A DNA stretch of 6,735 bases, from assembly GCA_036507695.1 (NCBI GenBank), contig DATCIR010000198.1, positions 1 through 6,735 of the forward strand, written 5' to 3'. This stretch comes from JAKEGK01 sp036507695. GTDB taxonomy: Bacteria; Pseudomonadota; Gammaproteobacteria; SZUA-152. The notes beneath the pieces are model-generated. The model was not told the origin of the DNA and made no database searches. It saw only the letters and a program-made list of their open reading frames with translations. Of this stretch, positions 1 through 5,159 are shown piece by piece. Made by a program: the position numbers and the translations under genes. Numbering within the stretch: the stretch's first letter is position 1; each line of letters opens with the position of its first letter.

Positions 1-1
1 A

Positions 2-215
2 AAGCAGCCCATTGGGGTGCGCGGAGCGAACCCTAGTGTGGCAGGGTATGTTGCGCAGCAACGCACCATTCCGTGTTCGTGACGGCTGGTGCGTGCGTAG
101 GGTGGGCACCGCCCACCAATAAAGCCTGTCAAAACGCACGACGGGTGGGCGATGCCCACCCTACGCACTGCCACAGGCCGACAAAAACAACTGTGGTAAC
201 TGCTCGCCCCCCTTT
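2..215. repeat. Dispersed repeat element Y, copy 1
   Basis: This 214-bp stretch recurs in the same orientation at 4265-4478 with about 7 mismatches and no indels (about 97% identical). It contains a perfect 15-bp inverted repeat, GTGCGTAGGGTGGGC at 93-107 and its complement at 154-168. Nested in it are two short hairpins of the form GGTGGGC-N3-GCCCACC at 101-117 and 144-160. A smaller hairpin GTTGC-GCA-GCAAC lies at 50-62. It can be read as a 101-residue open frame at 73-378, but that frame is simply the translated repeat and I do not call a gene. It looks like a non-autonomous MITE/REP-like element. The real left edge may lie before the window. Confidence 0.9.
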
Positions 216-247
216 GCACTACCGGGGCGTTCAGTTGCACCCCAACC
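196..247. repeat. Hairpin module X, copy 1
   Basis: A roughly 50-bp module directly follows element Y. It has outer arms GTAACTG (196-202) and CAGTTGC (232-238, one mismatch), with inner CCCCCC and GGGG tracts. It matches 4214-4263, where the outer arms pair perfectly. The tail of Y overlaps the start of X, so the two travel together. Confidence 0.75.
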
Positions 248-289
248 AGACTGTCTTTAACGCAGAGTACGCAATGACGCAAAGTTGTA

Positions 290-344
290 GGAGCGGCCTC
301 AGGGCGCGAATCAAACCAAGTTTAGCGCAGCATGAGGCCGCTCC
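290..344. repeat. REP-like long hairpin
   Basis: Perfect 12-bp inverted arms GGAGCGGCCTCA (290-301) and TGAGGCCGCTCC (333-344) enclose 31 nt. The GTAGGAGCGGCCTC start is typical of REP sequences dispersed in gammaproteobacterial genomes, often mobilised by RAYT transposases (family knowledge). No RAYT gene is in the window. Confidence 0.75.
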
Positions 345-349
345 TTCAT

Positions 350-367
350 GGGGGGTGAGTAGTTACG
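350..367. repeat. Inverted partial copy of module X
   Basis: The reverse complement, CGTAACTACTCACCCCCC, matches the left half of module X (CGTAACTGCTTACCCCC at 4213-4229). It lies in the opposite orientation to the X copy at 196-247, so the REP hairpin sits between inverted X halves. Confidence 0.6.
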
Positions 368-369
368 TT

Positions 370-611
370 TTTTCTTAAAATTAACTTTTTGGATCTGAAA
401 AAAACCCACGGATATCCTTTTATTTATACCCCTATTTCACCAAAGACAGGGCGCATTCGCATTTCATTAGAGTATGATAATAAAAGCTGTAGTTTAGGTG
501 TTTGGCAATGTTGTTAAAGATTTTGCCGCAAAACAGCGGCAATAACACGGCGTCGGAAGTAACGTGAAGGGAATGTATAAGTTTATTGATCGCATAACGC
601 GATTCGGAAAG
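370..611. other. Gene-free stretch left of the cold-shock gene
   Basis: This is AT-rich sequence between the repeats and the csp terminator. A minus-strand open frame (432-704) runs through it, but that frame overlaps the csp gene in another phase and reads through the terminator, so it is not called. I see no RNA gene or strong promoter here. Confidence 0.6.
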
Positions 612-639
612 AAAAGGGCGCCATCGGCGCCCTTTTTTT
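612..639. terminator. Bidirectional intrinsic terminator of the csp gene
   Basis: The stem GGGCGCC (616-622), loop ATC and GGCGCCC (626-632) is extended by flanking A and T runs. Seven T follow on the plus strand. On the minus strand TTTTC follows, ten bases beyond the csp stop codon. It therefore fits the end of the csp transcript and can also stop plus-strand transcription. Confidence 0.85.
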
Positions 640-648
640 AAAGCCTTA

Positions 649-858
649 TTACAATGCGGTAACGTTAGCGGCTTGCAGGCCTTTTTGGCCGCGCTCAACT
701 TCAAATGAAACGCGCTGACCTTCGTTCAGGCTCTTGAAACCGCTGCTGACAATAGCGCGAAAATGCACAAATACATCTTCTCCGCCGTTTTCTTGGGTAA
801 TAAAGCCGAAGCCTTTATCGGGATTAAACCATTTTACAGTACCAGTTGATTTAGACAT
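649..858 (-). CDS. CspA-family cold-shock protein
   Basis: This 69-residue single-domain protein is the normal length for the CspA family. It is a five-stranded OB-fold nucleic-acid-binding protein that acts in the cytoplasm as an RNA chaperone. RNP1 is seen as KGFGFI (residues 15-20) and RNP2 as VFVHF (29-33). The aromatic residues W10, F11, F17, F19, F30, H32 and F33 form the usual RNA-binding face. The C-terminal GLQAANVTAL is typical. The start is supported by AGGAGA at 863-868, four bases upstream of the ATG. The gene stands alone, with a terminator right after the stop and a candidate promoter upstream. Which paralogue it is, and whether it is cold-induced, cannot be told from sequence. 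The family call is secure. Confidence 0.97.
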   Translation of the reverse strand: MSKSTGTVKWFNPDKGFGFITQENGGEDVFVHFRAIVSSGFKSLNEGQRVSFEVERGQKGLQAANVTAL

Positions 859-926
859 GTTGTCTCCTAAAGATAATAAATAATATGCAAATGCATGTTT
901 GAGCCAGCGGAGTGAGTTACAGTTAC

Positions 927-955
927 TTTATAACGATACACAAGCAGAGAGTGAA
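927..955 (-). promoter_or_regulatory. Candidate sigma-70 promoter for the csp gene
   Basis: Reading the minus strand, a -35-like TTCACT (950-955, 4/6 to consensus) and a -10-like TATAAA (927-932, 5/6) are separated by exactly 17 bases. This predicts a leader of about 60 nt before the csp ATG. It is the best pair I see in the upstream region, but it is inferred from consensus only. Confidence 0.4.
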
Positions 956-1270
956 GATCTTCAGGACAGCAGGTCTTGGTAATGCAAAGAAGTGATGTAG
1001 CGAAGTGTTTCAGTTTCAAATTGCTGTAAGCTGTAATAATAAGTAGTATAAGCAGGTTTGTTCCAGCAGGCCGGGGTAAGACTAACAGGTATTTTCCAAT
1101 CTGTATAGTCTATTTTACGCGCGAGACATAAATATCCGTGCCGCCATACAATCGATTATAACTGTCCCGATAATAGGCACCCCGGACTCTTTTAGTCCCC
1201 GATGCCGAAAAAACAAAACCCATCAATAGTGCATTTGGACATCCGAATAGTGTACCCTTGTGCTCCCATT
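956..1270. other. Stretch without a confident gene, csp to DUF3820
   Basis: Between the csp promoter and the tandem repeat I see no convincing gene. A minus-strand open frame at 1110-1307 (GTG start, 65 codons, no ribosome binding site seen) has fairly gene-like codons in its second half, ending GGTDIYVSRVK. It matches no family I know, so it may be a gene remnant or chance. Confidence 0.5.
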
Positions 1271-1308
1271 GATTACGAAGCCCCACACAGATTACGAAGC
1301 CCCACACA
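1271..1308. repeat. Perfect 19-bp tandem duplication
   Basis: GATTACGAAGCCCCACACA occurs twice back to back (1271-1289 and 1290-1308). The second copy ends exactly one base before the ATG of the DUF3820 gene, where a ribosome binding site would be expected. Confidence 0.95.
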
Positions 1309-1578
1309 ATGAGTATCCAAGGCAGCTACGGCGATCCGGAGTTAATGATTAAGCTGAGCAATTCCTGCATGCCTTTTGGCAAGCATTCAAAAATGTTCCT
1401 GATTGACCTGCCATTGACGTATTTAGACTGGTTTTCCAAAAAAGGCTTCCCAAATGGCGAATTGGGCCAGTTGATGCGTATTGTGCACGACGTCAAATCC
1501 GGTGGCATGGAACATTTATTTGAAAACATTCGTGGCTTGCAACCAAGCCATGCTACTGATTCATCTACTATTAAATAG
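1309..1578 (+). CDS. DUF3820 family protein
   Basis: An 89-residue protein that I recognise as DUF3820, which Pfam also labels a putative quorum-sensing-regulated virulence factor. Its biochemical role is not established. The family core is clear: DPELMIKL (residues 9-16), MPFGK (21-25), LIDLP (31-35), YLDWF (38-42) and KKGFPNGELGQLM (44-56). The MPFGK...YLxWF...KGFP series is the diagnostic pattern. Homologues usually begin just before the DPEL segment, so ATG 1309 is reasonable, and an in-frame TGA at 1270 limits further extension. No Shine-Dalgarno sequence precedes this ATG, because the 19-bp duplication occupies that place. The internal ATG at 1345 has GGAG only three bases away and would cut into the conserved N-terminus. 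The tail after residue 76 looks unconserved. Cytoplasmic by composition. Confidence 0.85.
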   Translation: MSIQGSYGDPELMIKLSNSCMPFGKHSKMFLIDLPLTYLDWFSKKGFPNGELGQLMRIVHDVKSGGMEHLFENIRGLQPSHATDSSTIK

Positions 1579-1762
1579 GCCGGGTGGATGTGTTTGGTGT
1601 CCCGGAGCTATAGATAACATTGCTATGGACGCTAACCTTAAGTAGGAATTGATCTGTTCTTTACCTCATTTTCCGTTGACGGATTGTTATTTTCCGCGCT
1701 GTGCTCCGCGGTCCGGCATCACATACACCTGTATTGCACAACTGCGTAGAGGAACAAACAAC

Positions 1763-2176
1763 GTGGAAGGTATCAGCGATATTAAAATCATCGGTATTGA
1801 TAATAAACGGCCGCCAATCATCAGGAAAGAACCCTATATCGATATCGTTTTTAAATTGTCACACCAGGCGCCGATGGACTGGTGCAAGGAGTTTAATGCA
1901 CTGTTGTCAAAGCATCCGAGTACTCCCAGAATAAAAGATAAAGAAGGTCTCTATATCGAAGCCTGGGTGAGAACGCCTGATGAAATCGCCGCATTGCTAA
2001 AGCAGCTTAAGGATACGGTTGCCGAGTGCAGCCGCCAATACATCGAACGCGTGGAACTCTCTCTTCGAAATACGGGTGATGCCAATGCGTTACTCGCGCA
2101 GCAGGGAGCAGGTGAGCAGGGCCGCCTGAACAGAATTATTGCCGACCTTGATTTTGGAGATATTAAGGCGCAATGA
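1763..2176 (+). CDS. Conserved-looking hypothetical protein, GTG start
   Basis: A 137-residue soluble protein with no signal peptide or membrane segment. I do not recognise a named domain. It begins with ISDIKIIGID and KRPPIIRKEPYIDIVFKLSH, a hydrophobic/acidic core that looks like an alpha-beta fold. W31-C32 (DWCKEF) and a second Trp in YIEAWVRTPDE follow. The rest is a charged helix (IAALLKQLKDTVAECSRQYIERVELSL) and a Gln/Gly-rich segment before the C-terminal LDFGDIKAQ. The open frame extends back to 1649, but GTG 1763 is the better start: AGAGGA at 1747-1752 lies ten bases before it, and the upstream codons read as Cys/Pro-rich non-coding sequence. It lies 184 bases after the DUF3820 gene, so a shared transcript is uncertain. 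No role can be assigned. Confidence 0.75.
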   Translation: MEGISDIKIIGIDNKRPPIIRKEPYIDIVFKLSHQAPMDWCKEFNALLSKHPSTPRIKDKEGLYIEAWVRTPDEIAALLKQLKDTVAECSRQYIERVELSLRNTGDANALLAQQGAGEQGRLNRIIADLDFGDIKAQ

Positions 2177-2428
2177 GGCTGTAATATCAAACTACAAGAA
2201 TTTATACAATAGTTAACTGCGGGGCCACACATTAAGCGCTACGGCTTCAATGCTCACTCGTTGAAGCATTTGTCCTACCAGGTAAGCGTTCCTTTATACC
2301 CCTTGTTTCTAAACCCCTAGTTTCTGCAATAAGCGTGCGCAAGTTCTTGTCTGTTTGATTTAAATCGCTGGAATTCTGCGGCTGACGATGCTACGTGGAA
2401 TCTTCCCTCGTTCAATTTTTTATCCGTA
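2177..2428. other. Intergenic stretch with one inverted repeat
   Basis: This lies between the unknown gene and the convergent LysR gene. It contains GCTTCAA (2244-2250) and TTGAAGC (2261-2267) around a 10-nt loop. That may act as a weak stop signal for either strand, although no clear T run follows. There is also an imperfect direct repeat of CCTTGTTTCT/CCTAGTTTCT near 2301-2324. I see no gene here. Confidence 0.4.
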
Positions 2429-3394
2429 TTACGCGGATGTGATTTTTTCTATAATGTCAGAACCCTCATCCAAGAGGAAGCGCAAAAACACGTTCGCTGC
2501 CGGGGACATGTGCCGGTCCTTCGGATAAACAATGTACCAACGTTCCATGAGCGGAAACCCGTGGACATTCAGCTCCACCAGTTCACCGCGTCCACATTCA
2601 CGCGCGACGCAATACTTGGATAGTACCGACAATCCCATATTACTGGCTACGGCTTGTTTTAACGCCTCGTTACTACTCAATTCCATACTAATGTTCAACG
2701 TTGCCGCCTGGGTTTCCAAAAACCGTTTTAATGCGATGCGCGTACCTGATGTCGGCTCTCGCAGCACAAACGCCTGTGTTTGGAGTGCTTCCATCGAAAG
2801 ATTTTTGCGCCGCGCGAGGGGGTGGTTCGACGAAGCGACGATCACTAACGGATTTTCAATAAACGGAATGATCTCGACTTCGACATCCTTTGGCACTTGG
2901 TCGATCAAGTACAAATCATCGCGATTATCACGCAGCCGCCGGAGCAGATTTTCTCTATCAACGATGCTAAAAGAAAAATTCACCTGCGGATAGAGCTTGT
3001 TGAATGCGCCCACTAAAACAGGGGTAAAGTATTCAGTGGTGGTTACGCCGGCCAATGTGAGCGGTCCGCTCACCATCTCAATCCGGTTTGAAATGTGTTC
3101 GTCAAACTGCGTTATGCTAGCGAATATCTCACGGCAGGTTTTTAGGAACGCGCGGCCCTCATAGGTAAGATAGACTTGTCTTCCGGCCTGTTCGAAGAGC
3201 CGTGTGTTTAAACACTGCTCCAGTTTCTTCATCTGCATGGATACGGTTGGTTGTGTAATAAAGAGTTCCCGGGAAGCAGCGGTAAAGTTGCCCAATCTTG
3301 CGACACATTCGAATACTTGAAGCTGCCGAAACGAAACGTTTCGCAACTTGTGTGTTGCAATGTTCACTTGGTTAATAGGGGCTGGCGTAGTCAT
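2429..3394 (-). CDS. LysR-family transcriptional regulator (CbbR/CysL-like)
   Basis: At 321 residues this is full length for a LysR-type regulator. The N-terminal winged helix-turn-helix covers about residues 20-80: FRQLQVFECVARLGNFTAASREL, then the recognition helix QPTVSMQMKKLE at 48-59, then LFEQAGRQVYLTYEG. A linker helix leads into a periplasmic-binding-like effector domain (about 107-310). It carries GVTTTEYFTPVLVGAF, LVIVASSNHPLA, REPTSGTR and NMGLSVLSKYCV, where the SGTR stretch is typical of CbbR/CysL-type effector sites. No rbc, cbb or cys gene is in the window, so the ligand is unknown. ATG 3394 is the only Met near the HTH, and no strong ribosome binding site is seen. The gene is divergent from the DUF2892 gene, with a T-N11-A operator between them, which suggests control of that neighbour and of itself. 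Confidence 0.95.
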   Translation of the reverse strand: MTTPAPINQVNIATHKLRNVSFRQLQVFECVARLGNFTAASRELFITQPTVSMQMKKLEQCLNTRLFEQAGRQVYLTYEGRAFLKTCREIFASITQFDEHISNRIEMVSGPLTLAGVTTTEYFTPVLVGAFNKLYPQVNFSFSIVDRENLLRRLRDNRDDLYLIDQVPKDVEVEIIPFIENPLVIVASSNHPLARRKNLSMEALQTQAFVLREPTSGTRIALKRFLETQAATLNISMELSSNEALKQAVASNMGLSVLSKYCVARECGRGELVELNVHGFPLMERWYIVYPKDRHMSPAANVFLRFLLDEGSDIIEKITSA

Positions 3395-3410
3395 AGATGA
3401 ATGGTGATGG

Positions 3411-3435
3411 ATCCAATACTTATTTGTGATTGGAT
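3411..3435. promoter_or_regulatory. LysR-type operator, T-N11-A dyad
   Basis: A perfect 7-bp inverted repeat ATCCAAT (3411-3417) and ATTGGAT (3429-3435) is separated by exactly 11 bases. This gives the T-N11-A core known for LysR regulators. It lies in the divergent spacer, 17 bp upstream of the regulator's ATG and directly beside the regulator's TATAAT box, so binding would overlap the regulator's own transcription start. Confidence 0.75.
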
Positions 3436-3441
3436 ATTATA
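3436..3441 (-). promoter_or_regulatory. -10 box of the LysR gene
   Basis: The minus strand reads a consensus TATAAT here, placing the transcript start near 3429, inside the operator, with a leader of about 35 nt. The -35 region is poor (TAATCA at 17-bp spacing). That would fit a weak, autoregulated promoter. Confidence 0.5.
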
Positions 3442-3488
3442 CCCGAAAACGCGCACAGTGATTAAACCTGCTCGCTTGAGCACTGTAG

Positions 3489-3514
3489 ACAACAACTCCT
3501 GTGGAGATTGTTGT
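3489..3514 (+). promoter_or_regulatory. Stem-loop in the leader of the DUF2892 gene
   Basis: ACAACAACTCC (3489-3499), loop TGT, then GGAGATTGTTGT (3503-3514) pair almost perfectly with a single bulged A. The hairpin ends 14 bases before the GGAGA ribosome binding site (3529-3533), so it may affect mRNA stability or translation. No T run follows, so it is not a terminator. Confidence 0.5.
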
Positions 3515-3540
3515 ACAAATAATGTAATGGAGAAACAGCT

Positions 3541-3807
3541 ATGAACGTTAACAATTGGCATTTTGACCTTAATCCCAATATTGGTCCTATTGATAAGATA
3601 GGACGATATGCAGTAGGCGCTACTTTGATTGGTGTTACGCTGGCAGCTGCGCCAAACCCCATCGGCTGGGCAGTCATGCTGCCGTTGATTGCCATACCTA
3701 TTTTCATCAGCGCGATTATCGGGTGGGATCCGTTCTACGCCGTATTCCAAAAGCTGCCGACTCCAAAACTGCCGGTTTGCAAGCTCGAGCCAGCTGTTGA
3801 ACATTAA
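3541..3807 (+). CDS. DUF2892 (YgaP-like) inner-membrane protein
   Basis: An 88-residue protein with the DUF2892 pattern. The N-terminal segment NPNIGPIDKIGRYAVGATLIG (residues 11-31) is followed by two predicted membrane helices (about 22-37 and 42-60) and the closing GWDPFYAVF (61-69), where GWxPxYxxF is the family signature. The fold is the small transmembrane hairpin also found at the C-terminus of the rhodanese YgaP; here no rhodanese domain is attached. Residue 78 is a Cys in the soluble tail (KLPVCKLEP). The start is well supported by GGAGA at 3529-3533, seven bases before the ATG. It is transcribed away from the LysR gene and is its likely target. The function of stand-alone DUF2892 proteins is not settled, though they are often near redox or sulfur genes (family knowledge). 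Confidence 0.9.
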   Translation: MNVNNWHFDLNPNIGPIDKIGRYAVGATLIGVTLAAAPNPIGWAVMLPLIAIPIFISAIIGWDPFYAVFQKLPTPKLPVCKLEPAVEH

Positions 3808-3822
3808 CTATTGAACATTAAC
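3797..3822. repeat. 14-bp tandem repeat over the DUF2892 stop codon
   Basis: TTGAACATTAAC occurs at 3797-3808 and again at 3811-3822, a period of 14. The first copy contains the last codons and the TAA stop of the DUF2892 gene. This looks like a recent slippage duplication. Confidence 0.85.
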
Positions 3823-3842
3823 GATCGCACTCGTTTGGACAT

Positions 3843-3965
3843 TTATTCGTGCTTTGTGATTTTAGCTTTTAGCGTTTGAGTGCAATACGTCTTCTGTAAT
3901 AATCCGCTCTTGCGCCAGTGTTCGCTAAGTTTTCTTTTTTCCTCTTGCGTGCTGCGTTTAGCCAT
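3843..3965 (-). pseudogene. Truncated IS66-type TnpA (accessory transposase protein)
   Basis: A 40-codon minus-strand frame starts MAKRSTQEEKRKLSEHW and continues RKSGLLQKTYCTQ. This is the N-terminal HTH pattern of the IS66 accessory protein TnpA, E-x(n)-W-x(3)-SGLxQxxxC. IS66 TnpA proteins are usually about 100 residues, so more than half is missing. After Gln30 the sequence departs from the family and ends at TAA (3843-3845). The start is well placed, with AGAGGA 10 bases upstream (3976-3981). No tnpB or tnpC follows. It lies 55 bases inside a sequence resembling the IS66 terminal repeat, which supports the assignment. An orphan OrfA of another IS group is the main alternative. Confidence 0.6.
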
Positions 3966-4039
3966 CGTTCAGCTTCCTCTGTGATTTGTGATGGCTTAGA
4001 TGGACATGGTTCTTTTAATTGGGGTAACCGGACGCTCAC
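3843..4039 (-). mobile_element. Remnant of an IS66-family element (one end only)
   Basis: At 4021-4039 the minus strand reads GTGAGCGTCCGGTTACCCC, close to the GTAAGCG-type ends typical of IS66 elements. The truncated tnpA starts 55 bases further in. I cannot find a matching right-hand repeat, so the element has lost tnpB, tnpC and the other end. Its inner boundary near 3843 is approximate. Confidence 0.55.
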
Positions 4040-4122
4040 AGTTCGGTTCGGTAAAGGGCTTGCCGCCGGTTCGCGGGAGTGCCTCAGAGTCGCCCATTAG
4101 AGCATCTTATCGTCTTACATCA

Positions 4123-4213
4123 GTAGCCAGTTGAAATCCAGTAATAACAATAATAAAAACCGCCAATATATTTCCTTAGAGTGTGCTTTTGGGCTCCAAA
4201 GCATTGTTCTAAC
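4123..4213. repeat. Flanking repeat A
   Basis: A 91-bp AT-rich sequence recurs in direct orientation at 4515-4606 with about 7 mismatches and one indel. It contains GTAATAACAATAATAAAAA and ends in CATTGTTCTAAC. Together the two copies bracket modules X and Y. Confidence 0.9.
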
Positions 4214-4263
4214 GTAACTGCTTACCCCCTTTTGCACTTTGGGGTGTTCAGTTACATCCCGAC
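4214..4263. repeat. Hairpin module X, copy 2
   Basis: Perfect arms GTAACTG (4214-4220) and CAGTTAC (4249-4255), with inner CCCCC (4225-4229) and GGGG (4241-4244), would form a strong stem-loop. It is the best-preserved X copy and sits directly before element Y. Confidence 0.8.
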
Positions 4264-4264
4264 G

Positions 4265-4478
4265 AAGCAGCCCGTTGGGGTGCGCGAAACGAACCCTAGT
4301 CTGGCAGGGTATGTTGCGCAGCAACGCACCATTCCGTGTTCGTGACGGCTGGTGCGTGCGTAGGGTGGGCACCGCCCACCAATAAAGCCTGTCAAAACGC
4401 ACGAAGGGTGGGCGATGCCCACCCTACGCACTGCCACAGGCCGACAAAAACAACTGCGGTAACCGCTCGCCCCCCTTT
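4265..4478. repeat. Dispersed repeat element Y, copy 2
   Basis: This is the second copy of the 214-bp element at 2-215, offset by exactly 4263 bases with no indels. The 15-bp inverted arms (4356-4370 and 4417-4431) and both GGTGGGC-N3-GCCCACC hairpins (4364-4380 and 4407-4423) are conserved without change. It ends with the first 20 bases of a third X copy (from 4459) before the sequence diverges. Confidence 0.9.
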
Positions 4479-4514
4479 TTGTTCTACCTTAGTCTACCTT
4501 AGGGTCGGACCTCC

Positions 4515-4606
4515 GTAGCGAGTTGAAATCCTGTAATAACAATAATAAAAATTGCCAATATATTTCCTTAGAGTGTTCTTTTTGGGCTGCAAAACATTGT
4601 TCTAAC
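4515..4606. repeat. Flanking repeat B (copy of A)
   Basis: This is the second copy of the 91-bp repeat A at 4123-4213, in the same orientation. Its end TTGTT-CT-AACAA (4595-4606) is itself a small palindrome. Confidence 0.9.
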
Positions 4607-4682
4607 AACGGCGGATAACCTGGATTTGCATCTATTCTTAGCTTTTAATTTTTAAGGGGCAGCATGTTATGAGGACAAGACG

Positions 4683-5159
4683 GTGAGAATGATGGATAAA
4701 ATGATGGATTTTATGGTAGGTAGAATGAGCCAGGAAGAGAAACAGCTGATGATGGATAGGATGATGGACAGGTTCTTTGCCGATATGACAGCGGATGACA
4801 AGAGCAAGATGATGGCGCAGATGATGCCAAAGATGATGGAAGGCGTGAATGTGATGGAGATGATGCCCCAAATGATGGTGAACATGATGGGCGGTGAAGA
4901 AAGCGAAGGTGGTATGATGGGGATGATGTCTAGGATGAAGGGAGATAATCAGAAGAAGGGAATGCCGATGATGCCCCAAATGATGATGGAGATGATGCCC
5001 AAGTGTCTGAAGATGATGCTGTCCAATATATCGAAAGAAAAGCGGATTGACTTTGTGTCGAAAATGGTTGCCACCTTTGTAGAACAGGGATCTGTTGGTA
5101 TGTCAGAGGAAGAGAAAAAAAGTTTCCATGAAACGCTGGCTGAAAAGATGGAGTCCTGA
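4683..5159 (+). CDS. Methionine-rich protein of unknown function
   Basis: A 158-residue protein in which 43 residues are Met, nearly all in the first 112 positions as MM pairs separated by two to four polar residues (MMDKMMDF, MPKMMEG, MMPQMMVNMM). MMPQMM occurs twice (60-65, 96-101). The unit Met-Ser/Thr-x-x-Glu/Asp-Lys recurs at 15-20, 35-40 and 140-145 and looks like helix starts. The last 50 residues (from PKCLKMML) are less biased, with one Cys (108) and a likely folded helical domain. There is no signal peptide or membrane helix, so it is probably cytoplasmic. Dense Met pairs can bind Cu(I) or Ag(I) in known metal-handling proteins, so metal binding is possible but is inference. The GTG at 4683 is preferred because GAGG (4671-4674) lies eight bases before it; ATG 4689 is the alternative. 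I do not recognise a named family. Confidence 0.8.
   Translation: MRMMDKMMDFMVGRMSQEEKQLMMDRMMDRFFADMTADDKSKMMAQMMPKMMEGVNVMEMMPQMMVNMMGGEESEGGMMGMMSRMKGDNQKKGMPMMPQMMMEMMPKCLKMMLSNISKEKRIDFVSKMVATFVEQGSVGMSEEEKKSFHETLAEKMES

Noticed and set aside
73..378. 101-residue plus-strand open frame (and a similar 60-residue frame at 4336-4518)
   Set aside because: Both are translations of repeat element Y. The frame follows the inverted repeats, has no ribosome binding site, and its second copy ends differently.
432..704. 90-residue minus-strand open frame
   Set aside because: It overlaps the csp gene in another phase and crosses the intrinsic terminator.
1580..1605. CCGGG...CCCGG inverted repeat after the DUF3820 gene as a terminator
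   Set aside because: It has a five-base stem with a long loop and no T run.
2421..2450. Hairpin ATCCG-N7-CGGAT at the end of the LysR gene as its terminator
   Set aside because: On the LysR strand it is followed by A, not T. It would fit only as a weak plus-strand signal.
2532..2993. 153-residue plus-strand open frame
   Set aside because: It lies opposite the full-length LysR gene and has no domain of its own.
3391..3804. Minus-strand frames opposite the DUF2892 gene
   Set aside because: They are shadows of a recognised gene with its own ribosome binding site. They would also cross the LysR promoter and operator.
3918..4100. 60-residue plus-strand open frame
   Set aside because: It runs through the IS66 end and opposite the tnpA remnant, with no ribosome binding site.
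4667..4885. Isoleucine-rich minus-strand frame resembling membrane helices
   Set aside because: This is another shadow phase of the same ATG repeats.
4638..4979. Histidine-rich minus-strand open frame (HH repeats)
   Set aside because: It is the complement of the ATG-rich methionine gene (ATG reads CAT = His). The plus strand has the better ribosome binding site and a non-biased C-terminal domain.
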